Source: Variovorax sp. Root411
GTDB taxonomy: Bacteria > Pseudomonadota > Gammaproteobacteria > Burkholderiales > Burkholderiaceae_C
Reading direction: 5' to 3'
Assembly: GCF_001425205.1 (NCBI RefSeq)
Contig: NZ_LMDW01000016.1
Location: forward strand, 744,001 to 808,000
DNA length: 64,000 bases
A program made the position numbers and the translations under genes. The number at the start of each line of letters is the position of its first letter. Position 1 is the first letter of the stretch. A model generated the notes under the pieces. It saw only the letters and a program-made list of their open reading frames with translations. It did not search any database and was not told the DNA's origin. This document shows positions 8,655 through 16,733 of the stretch, one piece after another.

Positions 8655-9916
8655 GCTTGAAGAAGACCGCCGTCATCGGCGCGGGATGGGCTGGCCTCGC
8701 CTGCGCAGTGGAAGCCACGCGCCTCGGGCACGCCGTCACGCTGTTCGAGGCCGCGCACATGCCGGGCGGCCGCGCGCGGCGCGTCGACAACATGCACGGG
8801 CTGGCGCTCGACAACGGCCAGCACATCCTGATCGGCGCGTACACCGCCACGCTGAAGCTCATGCGGGACGTCGGCGTGGACGTCGACAGCGCGCTGCTGC
8901 GCATGCCTCTCTCGCTGCGCTTCGCCGACGGTGGCGGGTTGAAGCTGCCGCGGCTGCCCGCGCCGCTCGACCTGCTGGCTGGCATCTTCACGGCGCGCGG
9001 CTGGACATGGCGCGACAAGTCTTCGCTGCTGCGCACCGCGATCCGGTGGCGGCTGGCAGGTTTTCGTTGCGCCAGCAGCACCACGGTCGCCGACCTGTGC
9101 GCCGGGCTCACGCCGCGCGTGATGCAGGAGCTGATCGAGCCGCTGTGCGTTTCCGCGTTGAACACGCCCGTCGCTCAGTCGAGTGGGGAAGTGTTCCTGC
9201 GCGTGCTGAACGACGCCTTGTTCAGCGGCAGCGGCGGCGCCGACCTGCTGCTGCCATGCGCCGACCTGGGCGCCCTGCTGCCCGATGTCGCCATCCAATG
9301 GCTCATGAAGCACGGCGCGGCGGTGCGCATCGGCGCCCGTGTGCGTGCCATCGCGCCTGAAGCCGGACAGTGGCGCGTCGACGACGAGATCTTCGACAAG
9401 GTCGTGCTGGCTTGCGCACCATGGGATGCTGCTCGGCTGGTCCGCGCATCCGGACTGCCGGCCGACCGCTGGTGCGAAACCACCGAAGCGCTGCGCTTCG
9501 AGGCCATCGCCACGGTCTACGTGCGCGGCGCGACGCCGCTCGCCGAACCGATGCTCGCGCTGCGCAGCAACCCGGCCAGCGCACCCGCCCAGTTCGCATT
9601 CGACAGGAGCCAGCTCGGGGGACCGCAGGGCGTGCTTGCGATGGTCGTGAGCGCCAACGAAACGCCGCGCGAGGCGCTGGAACTACAGGTGATCGCGCAA
9701 GCGCTCGCGCAACTGGGCCAGGCGAACCTCCAGCCCGTGCAGACCGTCGTCGAGAAGCGCGCAACCTTTGCTTGCACCCCGGGGCTGTCGCGGCCGACCA
9801 TGGACATCGGCCCCGGCCTGCGAGCCTGCGGCGACTACACCGAAGGCCCCTACCCCGCCACGCTGGAGGGCGCGGTGCTCAGCGGGCTGGCTGCGGCGAA
9901 GGCATTGAACGCATGA
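8651..9916 (+). CDS. hpnE: Hydroxysqualene dehydroxylase HpnE (FAD-dependent)
   Basis: This 421-residue flavoprotein of the amine oxidase/phytoene desaturase superfamily reduces hydroxysqualene to squalene in the third step of the pathway. The N-terminal dinucleotide-binding motif is VIGAGWAGLACA, followed by an acidic residue that ends the second beta strand (LFEAAHMPGGRARR). The C-terminal FAD-contacting segment is GDYTEGPYPATLEGAVLSG. No ATG lies near the conserved start. TTG at 8651 (overlapping the hpnD stop as TTGA) or TTG at 8657 is the likely initiator, and I give the former. Its stop overlaps the next gene (ATGA). Confidence 0.9.
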   Translation: MSLKKTAVIGAGWAGLACAVEATRLGHAVTLFEAAHMPGGRARRVDNMHGLALDNGQHILIGAYTATLKLMRDVGVDVDSALLRMPLSLRFADGGGLKLPRLPAPLDLLAGIFTARGWTWRDKSSLLRTAIRWRLAGFRCASSTTVADLCAGLTPRVMQELIEPLCVSALNTPVAQSSGEVFLRVLNDALFSGSGGADLLLPCADLGALLPDVAIQWLMKHGAAVRIGARVRAIAPEAGQWRVDDEIFDKVVLACAPWDAARLVRASGLPADRWCETTEALRFEAIATVYVRGATPLAEPMLALRSNPASAPAQFAFDRSQLGGPQGVLAMVVSANETPREALELQVIAQALAQLGQANLQPVQTVVEKRATFACTPGLSRPTMDIGPGLRACGDYTEGPYPATLEGAVLSGLAAAKALNA

Positions 9917-10221
9917 CGACCGAACTGCGCTATCTCGATTTCGACTACAGCGAAGACACCGAAGGCCACGGCACCTTCGACGCGATGGCATCGACCACGC
10001 CGGACAAAACACCCGAGGTGCAAGCCGAAATCGCGCAGGTGCTCGATTGGGCCGAAGCCACGTTCCCCCATGCGCGCGGCGCCCTCGACGAAGGCGCGAC
10101 CTGGGACTACGACCTGCAGCAGACGCACGATGAGAACCCGCGCTTCGACACCCTCACCCTCTCGCTGGGCGGCACCGCCGATTTCTGCGCCGCGCTGCGC
10201 GCGCAGTTCGCGCTGGGCTGA
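9913..10221 (+). CDS. Uncharacterised 102-residue protein coupled to hpnE
   Basis: This small acidic soluble protein has no signal peptide or membrane segment. It opens MTTELRYLDFDYSED and is rich in Asp, Glu, Thr and aromatic residues. Its ATG overlaps the hpnE stop (ATGA), so it is the fourth member of the squalene-synthesis operon. I do not recognise a domain. Coding support is good: G/C-biased third positions, no competing frame, and a stop just before the convergent LysE gene. A role in isoprenoid metabolism is only a guess from position. Confidence 0.75.
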   Translation: MTTELRYLDFDYSEDTEGHGTFDAMASTTPDKTPEVQAEIAQVLDWAEATFPHARGALDEGATWDYDLQQTHDENPRFDTLTLSLGGTADFCAALRAQFALG

Positions 10222-10227
10222 AAAAGA

Positions 10228-10869
10228 TCAGGCGGCCTTGTTGCGCAGGCGCAGCAGGCTCAGCCCCAGCAGCACGAACGCCCCGCCCGACAACTTGTTG
10301 AAAACCCGCGTGCGGCGCGGGTCCGACAGCTGCTTGCGCAGCAGGCGCGCCAGCAGCACATAGAACGCATGCGACAGCACCGCGGCCGTCGCGAAGGTGG
10401 TCGTCAACACTGCGAACTGCATGGCGAGCGGTGCATCCTGCGTCAGGAACTGCGGAAACAGCGCCGAGAAGAAAAGAATGCCCTTCGGGTTTGTGAGCGC
10501 CACCGTCAGGCCGTGCCCGAACAGCCGCCAACTGGAGCGCGGCGAACCCTCGGCCGACGTGCCCTGCAGGTCGGCGAAGACGCTGCCCTGGCTGCGCCAC
10601 TGCTTGATGCCCAGATAGATCAGGTAAGCCGCGCCGGCCATCTTCAGCACCATGAACGCATTGGCCGAGGTGGAGAGCACCACGCCCAGCCCGGCCATTG
10701 CCGCGGCGGAGACCATGAACAGCCCCATCGCGTTGCCGAGCGAACTGATCATCGCGCGGCGCGGACCCACGCTCATCGAATTCGAGACGGCGAGCAGCAC
10801 GGCCGGACCCGGCGTGAACGCCACGAGCAGCGTCACGCCGCAGAAGAGAAGCCAGTTGGAGAAATGCAT
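10228..10869 (-). CDS. LysE/RhtB-family amino acid exporter
   Basis: This 213-residue inner-membrane protein has about six hydrophobic helices, the typical size for the family. The N-terminal part carries the family signature PGPAVLLAVSNSMSVG with the usual Pro-Gly-Pro, and GNAMG follows in the second helix. Members export amino acids or homoserine lactones; the substrate here is unknown. It is convergent with the hpn operon and divergent from the NIPSNAP gene. A run of basic residues precedes the final helix. Confidence 0.88.
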   Translation of the reverse strand: MHFSNWLLFCGVTLLVAFTPGPAVLLAVSNSMSVGPRRAMISSLGNAMGLFMVSAAAMAGLGVVLSTSANAFMVLKMAGAAYLIYLGIKQWRSQGSVFADLQGTSAEGSPRSSWRLFGHGLTVALTNPKGILFFSALFPQFLTQDAPLAMQFAVLTTTFATAAVLSHAFYVLLARLLRKQLSDPRRTRVFNKLSGGAFVLLGLSLLRLRNKAA

Positions 10870-10984
10870 GTGGGGTTTTCCTGGCCGGAGCGCAGCCGCA
10901 AGACGTCGAGGCGCAAACTATAGTCAGGCCCATGAATCGCCGCAGACGCGGCGGCAATACCCCCTCACAGCCGGAACAACATCC

Positions 10985-11290
10985 ATGGTCACCTGCTACT
11001 TGCGCTACATCGTCGACCCCTACAAGCTCGAGGAGTTCGAGCACTACGGCAGGCTGTGGCTTCCGCTGGTCGAGAAGTTCGGCGGCCAGCATCACGGCTA
11101 TTTCCTGCCGTCCGAGGGCGTCAGCAACGTCGCCCTGGCGATGTTCAGCTTTCCGAGCCTGGCCGCGTACGAGAAATACCGCGCCGACTCGATGCAGGAC
11201 CCCGAATGCCAGGCCGCGTTCAAGTACGCGCAGGACACGCGCTGCTTCCTCAGCTACGAACGCAGCTTCTTCCGACCAGTCTTCAAGTAG
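10985..11290 (+). CDS. NIPSNAP family protein
   Basis: This 101-residue single-domain protein has a ferredoxin-like (dimeric alpha/beta barrel) fold. Family features visible are the opening CYLRYIVDPYKLEEFEHY, a central HHGYF followed by a strand, and the C-terminal SYERSFFRPVF. Bacterial NIPSNAP proteins are about 100 residues and their function is poorly defined. I start at the ATG at 10985 because it begins directly at the first conserved strand. It is convergent with the HAD gene, only three bases from its end. Confidence 0.85.
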   Translation: MVTCYLRYIVDPYKLEEFEHYGRLWLPLVEKFGGQHHGYFLPSEGVSNVALAMFSFPSLAAYEKYRADSMQDPECQAAFKYAQDTRCFLSYERSFFRPVFK

Positions 11291-11293
11291 CGC

Positions 11294-12025
11294 TCAGCCG
11301 CCCAGCGCCATGCACAGCGCGTGCAGGTTCGGCACGATCAGCTGCGGCCGCGCGCCATGCACCCAGGGCCGCTCGTCGCGCACCAGCCAGGCCGCCTGCA
11401 TGCCGGCATTGAGCGCGCCCACCACGTCGAGCTCGGCGTCGTCGCCGACGTGCAGCACGTCTTTCGGCAACAGGCCGACCGAAGCCGCGGCGGCGCGGAA
11501 GATCGGCGCGTGCGGCTTGCCGCTGCCGAAGGCGCGTGCATTGAAGGCGGTGCGAAACCAGCGGCCGACGCCGGTCTTGTGGATGTCTGCATTGCCGTTC
11601 GAGACCGCGACCAGCGGATAGCGCTCGCTGAGCCACTTCAGCGCGGGCAGCGCGTCGTCGTACAGCGTCACGCGCTGGCGCTCCGCGAAGAAGGCGTCGA
11701 AGGCCGGATCGGCCAGCGCCGGGTCTTCGCCAGCCCGCGTGAGCGCGGTGCGGATCGACTCGCGGCGCAGTGCGCTCAGGTCATGCGCAAGGTCGGAGCG
11801 CTCCTTGGCCGTAGCTTCGCGCAGCTCGCGCAGGATGCCTGGCGTCATCAGCAGCGAAGCCGTCTTCGGCGCTTCGCGCAGCAGCCATGCATGCAGCACG
11901 GCCTCGGCGCGTTCGATGGTTGGCCAGATCGGCCACAGGGTGTCGTCGAGGTCGAGAGAGATCGCCGAGATGCGCTTGAGATCGAGGGGCGCGGCGCCCG
12001 CAGGCACCGGAGAAACGGAAGTCAT
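11294..12025 (-). CDS. HAD-superfamily hydrolase (probable phosphatase)
   Basis: This 243-residue cytoplasmic HAD phosphatase has motif I SLDLDDTLWP with the nucleophile Asp25 and the general acid/base Asp27. Motif II is VAVSNGN. A Lys lies in GSGKPHAPIF (motif III), and motif IV is GDDAELDVVGA. The helical cap lies between motifs I and II (about residues 35-135), as in the YjjG/epoxide-hydrolase-like subgroup. The start ATG at 12025 leaves 15 bases to the divergent hemH start, so the two genes must share or overlap promoter elements. The substrate is not predictable. Confidence 0.9.
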   Translation of the reverse strand: MTSVSPVPAGAAPLDLKRISAISLDLDDTLWPIWPTIERAEAVLHAWLLREAPKTASLLMTPGILRELREATAKERSDLAHDLSALRRESIRTALTRAGEDPALADPAFDAFFAERQRVTLYDDALPALKWLSERYPLVAVSNGNADIHKTGVGRWFRTAFNARAFGSGKPHAPIFRAAAASVGLLPKDVLHVGDDAELDVVGALNAGMQAAWLVRDERPWVHGARPQLIVPNLHALCMALGG

Positions 12026-12040
12026 GCCCGAGAATATCGC

Positions 12041-13060
12041 ATGCCTTCGACCCACGAGAACGACTCTTCGAGTACCCCGCGCACCGCCGTGCTCTGGTGC
12101 AACCTGGGTTCGCCCGACGCCCCCACCGCAGCCGCCGTTCGACCCTATCTCGCCGACTTCCTGGGCGACCCGCGCGTGGTCGAAATCCCGAGGGCAATCT
12201 GGGCACTGATCCTGCACGGCATCATCCTGCGCACGCGCCCGGCGAAGTCTGCCGCCAAGTACGCGAGCATCTGGACGCCCGAGGGCTCTCCCCTGAAAGT
12301 GTTCACACAGAAGCAGTCCACGCTGCTGGCCGGCTGGCTCGGCGAGCGCGGCCACCGCGTGACGGTGCGCGACGCGATGCGCTATGCCAGCCCGTCCATC
12401 GCTTCCCGGCTCGACGCGCTGCAAGCCGAAGGCGCCACGCGCGTGCTGGTGCTGCAGGCCTACCCGCAATACTCGGCCACCACCACGGCCAGCGTGATCG
12501 ACGCGGTGAACGACTGGAGCCGCAGGCAGCGCCACCTGCCGGAGTTCCGCTTCGTCAACGACTACCACGACGACCCGGCCTACATCGAGGCACTGGCGCA
12601 AGGCATCGAGAAACACTGGAAGGCCGAAGGCCGCGGCGAAGTGCTGCTGATGAGCTTCCACGGCATTCCCGCGCGCAACATCGCGCTGGGCGATCCGTAC
12701 CAGTCGCAGTGCCTGGAAACCGCCCGCCTGCTTGCCGCACGGCTTGGTCTTTCGAACGGCCAGTACCGCGTGACCTTCCAGTCGCGCTTCGGCCGCGCCA
12801 AGTGGCTCGAGCCCTACACAGAGCCCACGCTGCGCGAACTCGGTGCCTCCGGCATCAAGCGGATCGACGTGGTGTGCCCGGGCTTCCCAGCCGACTGCCT
12901 GGAGACGCTCGAAGAAATCGCCATGGAAGGCCGCGAGGCCTTCATGCATGCGGGCGGCAAGGCCTTCAGCTACATCCCCTGCCTCAACGACAGCCCGGCA
13001 TGGATCACCGCGCTGGCGAACATTGCCGAACGCAACCTGGCGGGCTGGCCCACGCGATAG
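12041..13060 (+). CDS. hemH: Ferrochelatase HemH
   Basis: This 339-residue protein inserts Fe2+ into protoporphyrin IX, the last step of protoheme synthesis. The motif LLMSFHGIP contains the metal-site His207, and the conserved region VCPGFPADCLETLEEI supplies the partner Glu. The opening NLGSPDAP with the nearby WTPEGSPL is typical of the family. Length is standard for proteobacterial enzymes. It is divergent from the HAD hydrolase, with 15 bases between the start codons, so promoters lie within coding sequence. It is convergent with the DUF1993 gene, and no clear terminator lies between them. Confidence 0.96.
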   Translation: MPSTHENDSSSTPRTAVLWCNLGSPDAPTAAAVRPYLADFLGDPRVVEIPRAIWALILHGIILRTRPAKSAAKYASIWTPEGSPLKVFTQKQSTLLAGWLGERGHRVTVRDAMRYASPSIASRLDALQAEGATRVLVLQAYPQYSATTTASVIDAVNDWSRRQRHLPEFRFVNDYHDDPAYIEALAQGIEKHWKAEGRGEVLLMSFHGIPARNIALGDPYQSQCLETARLLAARLGLSNGQYRVTFQSRFGRAKWLEPYTEPTLRELGASGIKRIDVVCPGFPADCLETLEEIAMEGREAFMHAGGKAFSYIPCLNDSPAWITALANIAERNLAGWPTR

Positions 13061-13075
13061 CGGAAAGACCGGTGC

Positions 13076-13582
13076 TCAGAACCTGCCGAGGTAGTCCATC
13101 TTGCCGATCGGCATGCCCTTGTGGCGCAGCACGCCGTAGGCCGTGGTCACGTGGAAGAAGAAGTTGGGCAGCGCGAACTGCAGCAGGTAGCGCTGCGCGG
13201 TGAAGTGCGCTTCACCACCGCCGGCCTTGATGACCACTTCGCGCTCTTCCTGGCCGTCGACCTGCGCGCGCTCCACGCTCGCCAGGAAGTCCTGCGTCTT
13301 CGCGATGCGCGCTAGCAGGTCGTCCCAGGTCTTTTCCTCATCGGGAAAGCTCGGCGCCGTGATGCCGGCGATGCGCGCCACCCCCAGCTTCGAAGCATCG
13401 CTGGCGCGCTGGATCTGGCCGGCCAGCGTGAGCATGTCGGGCGCGAGGCGCGCCTCGACCAAAGTGGCCGGGTCGACGCCGTTGGCCTTGGCATGCGCCA
13501 GGCTCTTGTCGAGAAAATGGGTGAGCTGCGCGAGTCCGCGGGTGAAGACGGGCACGGAAATGTCGTACATCGAGAGCGCCAT
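13076..13582 (-). CDS. DUF1993 family protein
   Basis: This 168-residue soluble protein begins MALSMYDISVPVFTRGL, the usual start of DUF1993 proteins, which have a DinB-like four-helix bundle outline. Conserved features seen are the N-terminal helix pair, LAPDML in the second helix, the EEKTWDDLLARI segment, and the C-terminal FFFHVTTAYGVLRHKG with a His. I chose ATG 13582 over an in-frame GTG at 13624 because of family length. It is the last gene of the minus-strand block that includes the ABC transporter, but 55 bases separate it from the hydrolase, so operon membership is uncertain. Confidence 0.85.
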   Translation of the reverse strand: MALSMYDISVPVFTRGLAQLTHFLDKSLAHAKANGVDPATLVEARLAPDMLTLAGQIQRASDASKLGVARIAGITAPSFPDEEKTWDDLLARIAKTQDFLASVERAQVDGQEEREVVIKAGGGEAHFTAQRYLLQFALPNFFFHVTTAYGVLRHKGMPIGKMDYLGRF

Positions 13583-13636
13583 GGTGTTCGGGGCCTTGTG
13601 GTTGAAATCGGCGGCGATTGTCACGCCGCCTGAGCC

Positions 13637-14521
13637 TCAGGATCCGGCAGCGCGAATAAACCCTTCGATCAGCCCCAGTTGTTCAGGCACGTTGAGCGCG
13701 GGCGCGTGACCGCACCCCTGGATTTCGACGAGCTTCAGCAACCCGGCGGCGCCCGGTCCTCGCTGCTGCATCTGCTGCGTCACCTCGGGCAGCACGAGGT
13801 CTGACTCCGCGCCGCGCAGGCACAGCACCGGCACCTCGATGGTGTCGTAGTGCGGCCAGATCAGGTAGTCGTTGTCGTGCGCGCTGAACTGGCGGACCAT
13901 GGCCGGGTCGTAGTGCGGCGTGACGCGGCCGTCGGCCAGCCGGCGCGTGGAGCTCTCGGTCAGGCGCCTCCATTGCGCATCGCTGAGCCAGCCGTAGGGC
14001 TTGTAGACCGTGCGGAAGAAGGCCTCCAGCTCTGCCACCGTATCGAACGACGGCGGCTCGCCCGCATAGGCGCGGATGCGCTCGATGGCGGGCCGGGCCA
14101 GTTCGGGCGCGTTGTCGTTGAGCACCAGGCTCGCGATGCGCGCCTTCATGCGCGGCTCGAACAGGCCCGACGCGCAGACCGTGCCTATGGCGCCACCCAT
14201 CGAGGTGCCGACCCAATGCACCCGCCCGAGCCGCAGTTCGTCGCACAGCGCATTGGCGATGCGCGCGTAGAACGACAGCTTGTATTCCTCGTCGGGCAGC
14301 GGACTCCACTGGCTCAGGCCGCGGCCGATGGTGTCGGGGCAGATCACGCGGAAGCCGCGCGAGGCGAAGTGCTGCGCCAGTTCGTCCATGTCGCGGCAGG
14401 TGCGCGCCAGGCCGTGCCAGGCGATGACCACCGGCGCCTCCGGTGCGCCCCAGTCGAGCCAGTGAATTTCGCGGCCCGCGAGCTGGGCGTAATGCGAGAG
14501 TGGAATGTGGTTGTCGCTCAT
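13637..14521 (-). CDS. Alpha/beta-fold hydrolase coupled to livM
   Basis: This 294-residue cytoplasmic serine hydrolase has the oxyanion-region His-Gly at 36-37 (IAWHGLARTC) and the nucleophile elbow GTSMGG with Ser107. A late Asp lies in AESDLVLPEVTQ and the catalytic His in GCGHAPALN. No signal peptide is present. The start ATG overlaps the livM stop (ATGA), with an AAGGG ribosome site just before it, so it belongs to the transporter operon. Given the extracellular depolymerase in the same operon, an intracellular ester or oligomer hydrolase for the imported product is a reasonable inference. The family itself is too broad to fix the substrate. Confidence 0.88.
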   Translation of the reverse strand: MSDNHIPLSHYAQLAGREIHWLDWGAPEAPVVIAWHGLARTCRDMDELAQHFASRGFRVICPDTIGRGLSQWSPLPDEEYKLSFYARIANALCDELRLGRVHWVGTSMGGAIGTVCASGLFEPRMKARIASLVLNDNAPELARPAIERIRAYAGEPPSFDTVAELEAFFRTVYKPYGWLSDAQWRRLTESSTRRLADGRVTPHYDPAMVRQFSAHDNDYLIWPHYDTIEVPVLCLRGAESDLVLPEVTQQMQQRGPGAAGLLKLVEIQGCGHAPALNVPEQLGLIEGFIRAAGS

Positions 14522-15585
14522 CGCGCGGCCCTTGCTCGCAGTTTTCCGACGATGCCGGTGGGAAAGTAATAGACAGACAGCACGAACAGCACGCCCAGCC
14601 ACAGAAGCCAACGATCAGGCGACAGCAATGCGGCCAGCCAAGGCAGCCCACTCGCCGCCTCGCTGCCCATGCGCAGCAGGTCCTGCAGGTAGCTCTGTGC
14701 CACCACGAACAACACCGCACCAATGGCCGCGCCGTAGATCGTGCCCATGCCGCCGATCACCACGATCAGCAGCACGTCGATCATGATTTCGAAACTCAGC
14801 GAGGTGTCGGGCCCGTTGTAGCGCAGCCAGACCGCGAGCATCGCGCCGGCCAGCGTGGCGAACAGCGCCGACAGCACGGCTGCCGTGGTGCGGTACACCA
14901 CCACGCGGTAGCCGATGGCCTCGGCGCGGAACTCGTTCTCGCGAATGGCCTGCAGCACGCGGCCGAAAGGCGAGTTGACGATCCGCAGCAGCGCCAGCAC
15001 CAGCACCACCGCGGCCACGAACAGCAGGTAGTAGCACAGCAGCCGGCCGTCGAGCGAGACACCGAGGAAGGGTTCTTCCGAGAACTCGAAGCTCGGCGAG
15101 ATCAGTTCGGGCAGCTTGAAGGTCAGGCCGTCTTCGCCGCCGGTGAAATCCGACAGCTGCGAAGCCAGCGTCTGGAAGGCCGAGGCCACGGCCAGCGTGA
15201 TCATGGCGAAGAAGATCGCGCGCACCCGCAGCGAGAACAGGCCGATGGCGAACGAGAGCACCAGCGAGATCGCGAGCGACGCGCCCAGCCCCACCAGCAC
15301 CGAGCCCCAGTTGGGCCCGAGCCGCGTCGCCGAGATCGCGATGCCGTACGCCCCGATGCCGAAGAACATCGTGTGCGCGAAGCTCACGATGCCGGTGTAG
15401 CCCAGCAGCAGGTCGAAGCTCGCGACCAGCACCACGAACACCAGGATCTTGGCCGCGACACTGAGCGCCTTCACGCCCGGGAAGATGAACGGCGCGAACG
15501 CCAGCGCGATGAACAGCGCCACCAGCAGCAGCGCGAGCAACCGGCTGCGCGGCATGTCGTTGGAGAGGAGTCGTTTCAGGAACAT
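14518..15585 (-). CDS. livM: ABC transporter permease, LivM type
   Basis: This 355-residue inner-membrane permease belongs to the branched-chain amino acid (HAAT) ABC family. A first helix lies at about residues 15-35. The family region with DLLLGYTGIVSFAHTMFFG follows at about 60, then several further helices. The cytoplasmic coupling loop, with the conserved LLRIVNSPFGRVLQAIREN, meets the ATPases. Length fits LivM rather than the shorter LivH. It lies about 20 bases after livH and overlaps the hydrolase. HAAT systems import amino acids, amides, urea or carboxylic acids, so the name gives the fold, not the substrate. Confidence 0.92.
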   Translation of the reverse strand: MFLKRLLSNDMPRSRLLALLLVALFIALAFAPFIFPGVKALSVAAKILVFVVLVASFDLLLGYTGIVSFAHTMFFGIGAYGIAISATRLGPNWGSVLVGLGASLAISLVLSFAIGLFSLRVRAIFFAMITLAVASAFQTLASQLSDFTGGEDGLTFKLPELISPSFEFSEEPFLGVSLDGRLLCYYLLFVAAVVLVLALLRIVNSPFGRVLQAIRENEFRAEAIGYRVVVYRTTAAVLSALFATLAGAMLAVWLRYNGPDTSLSFEIMIDVLLIVVIGGMGTIYGAAIGAVLFVVAQSYLQDLLRMGSEAASGLPWLAALLSPDRWLLWLGVLFVLSVYYFPTGIVGKLRARAAR

Positions 15586-15604
15586 GTTTTCTTCCTCCTC
15601 TTCT

Positions 15605-16588
15605 TCAGCGGTTCGCCACCGGGTACACGCCCTGCGGGCGCCACAGCAGCACGGCCACCATCAGGAAGATGCTCGCGAACTGCGTGAGCGTGGGCAGCAG
15701 GAAGCCGATGTAGTTGGTCATCAGCCCCACCAGCAGCGCGCCGATCAGCGCCCCGCCGGTCGAACCCAGCCCGCCGATGATGATCACGATGAAGATCAGC
15801 ACGTTGACCTGCGCGCCCATCTGCGGCACCAGGTTCTGCTGGAACAGGCCCCACATCACACCGCCCAGCCCGGCCAGCGCACTGCCCACCACGAACACGC
15901 CGACGAAGAGGCGCCCGATGCGATAGCCGAGCGACTCGACCATCTCGCGGTCCTGCACGCCGGCGCGGATCAGCAGGCCGATCTTGGTGCGGCCCAGCGT
16001 CCATGCGAGCAGGCCGAATACGACCACGCCCACGGCCACCGCAAGCAGCCGGTATTTGCTGATGGCCGCGTCGCCGACCAGCAGCGAGCCGCGCAAGGCT
16101 TCGGGCAAGGGCAGCGGAATCTGCGCCGGCCCCCAGATCACCTTGATGAGCTCTTCGCCGATGATCATGCCGCCCATGGTGATGAGGATCTGCTTCAGGT
16201 GCTGGCCGTACACGGGCCGCACGATGAAGCGCTCGAACGCGAGGCCGATGGCGCCGGCCACGGCCATCGCGACCAGCATCGCGGGGAATACGGCCACGAG
16301 GTTGCGCCACAGTTCGCCCGAGCCGGTCCAGTCGCCCATCAGGCCGAGCACGCTGCTGGCCACGAAGGCGCCGAGCGCGATGAACACGCCGTGACCGAAG
16401 TTCAACACGTCCATCAGGCCGAATACGAGCGTGAGGCCCGAGGCGATGATGAAGACGATCATGCCCATCGCCAGACCCGCGACGGTGAGCGTGAGCCAGG
16501 TGGAGAAGGAGCCGGTGAGCGGCAGCGCGGCCAGCGCGAGCACCGGCGCGAGTAGCAGCGGTTTCCAGTCGAAGTCGATCTTCGTCAT
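15605..16588 (-). CDS. livH: ABC transporter permease, LivH type
   Basis: This 327-residue permease partners LivM. Seen are the helix with GLTLVFGLMDVLNFGHGVF, characteristic of LivH, the segment GGMIIGEELIKVIWGPAQ, and the coupling region with RAGVQDREMVESLGYRI. I start at ATG 16588 (MTKIDFDWKP). A longer frame upstream runs through the inverted repeat at 16605-16717 and is not coding. The repeat between livF and livH interrupts the otherwise overlapping gene order. Confidence 0.92.
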   Translation of the reverse strand: MTKIDFDWKPLLLAPVLALAALPLTGSFSTWLTLTVAGLAMGMIVFIIASGLTLVFGLMDVLNFGHGVFIALGAFVASSVLGLMGDWTGSGELWRNLVAVFPAMLVAMAVAGAIGLAFERFIVRPVYGQHLKQILITMGGMIIGEELIKVIWGPAQIPLPLPEALRGSLLVGDAAISKYRLLAVAVGVVVFGLLAWTLGRTKIGLLIRAGVQDREMVESLGYRIGRLFVGVFVVGSALAGLGGVMWGLFQQNLVPQMGAQVNVLIFIVIIIGGLGSTGGALIGALLVGLMTNYIGFLLPTLTQFASIFLMVAVLLWRPQGVYPVANR

Positions 16589-16604
16589 GCGCACGCTCCC
16601 TCTT

Positions 16605-16717
16605 GCTCCTTCCCCCTCTGGGGGAAGGCTGGGATGGGGGCTGGCGGCGCTTGCAAGGCCGCGCTGTATCGAAGGCCGCGAGCCCCCACCCCAACCCTCC
16701 CCCAGAGGGGGAGGGAG
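16605..16717. repeat. REP/BIME-like intergenic inverted repeat between livF and livH
   Basis: Two arms of about 36 bases, 16607-16642 and 16681-16716, are imperfect reverse complements. Each is built of C-runs and G-runs, such as CCCCCTCTGGGGGAAGG against CCTCCCCCAGAGGGGGAGG. About 38 bases separate them. Each arm is itself a small hairpin. The form resembles the REP-type elements scattered in proteobacterial intergenic regions. It lies inside the operon, where it could form a strong RNA hairpin between the ATPase and permease messages. Confidence 0.75.
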
Positions 16718-16733
16718 AAATCCATCGAATACT

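Noticed and set aside
13583..13624. Longer DUF1993 protein starting at GTG 13624
   Set aside because: The ATG at 13582 gives the usual family start and length.
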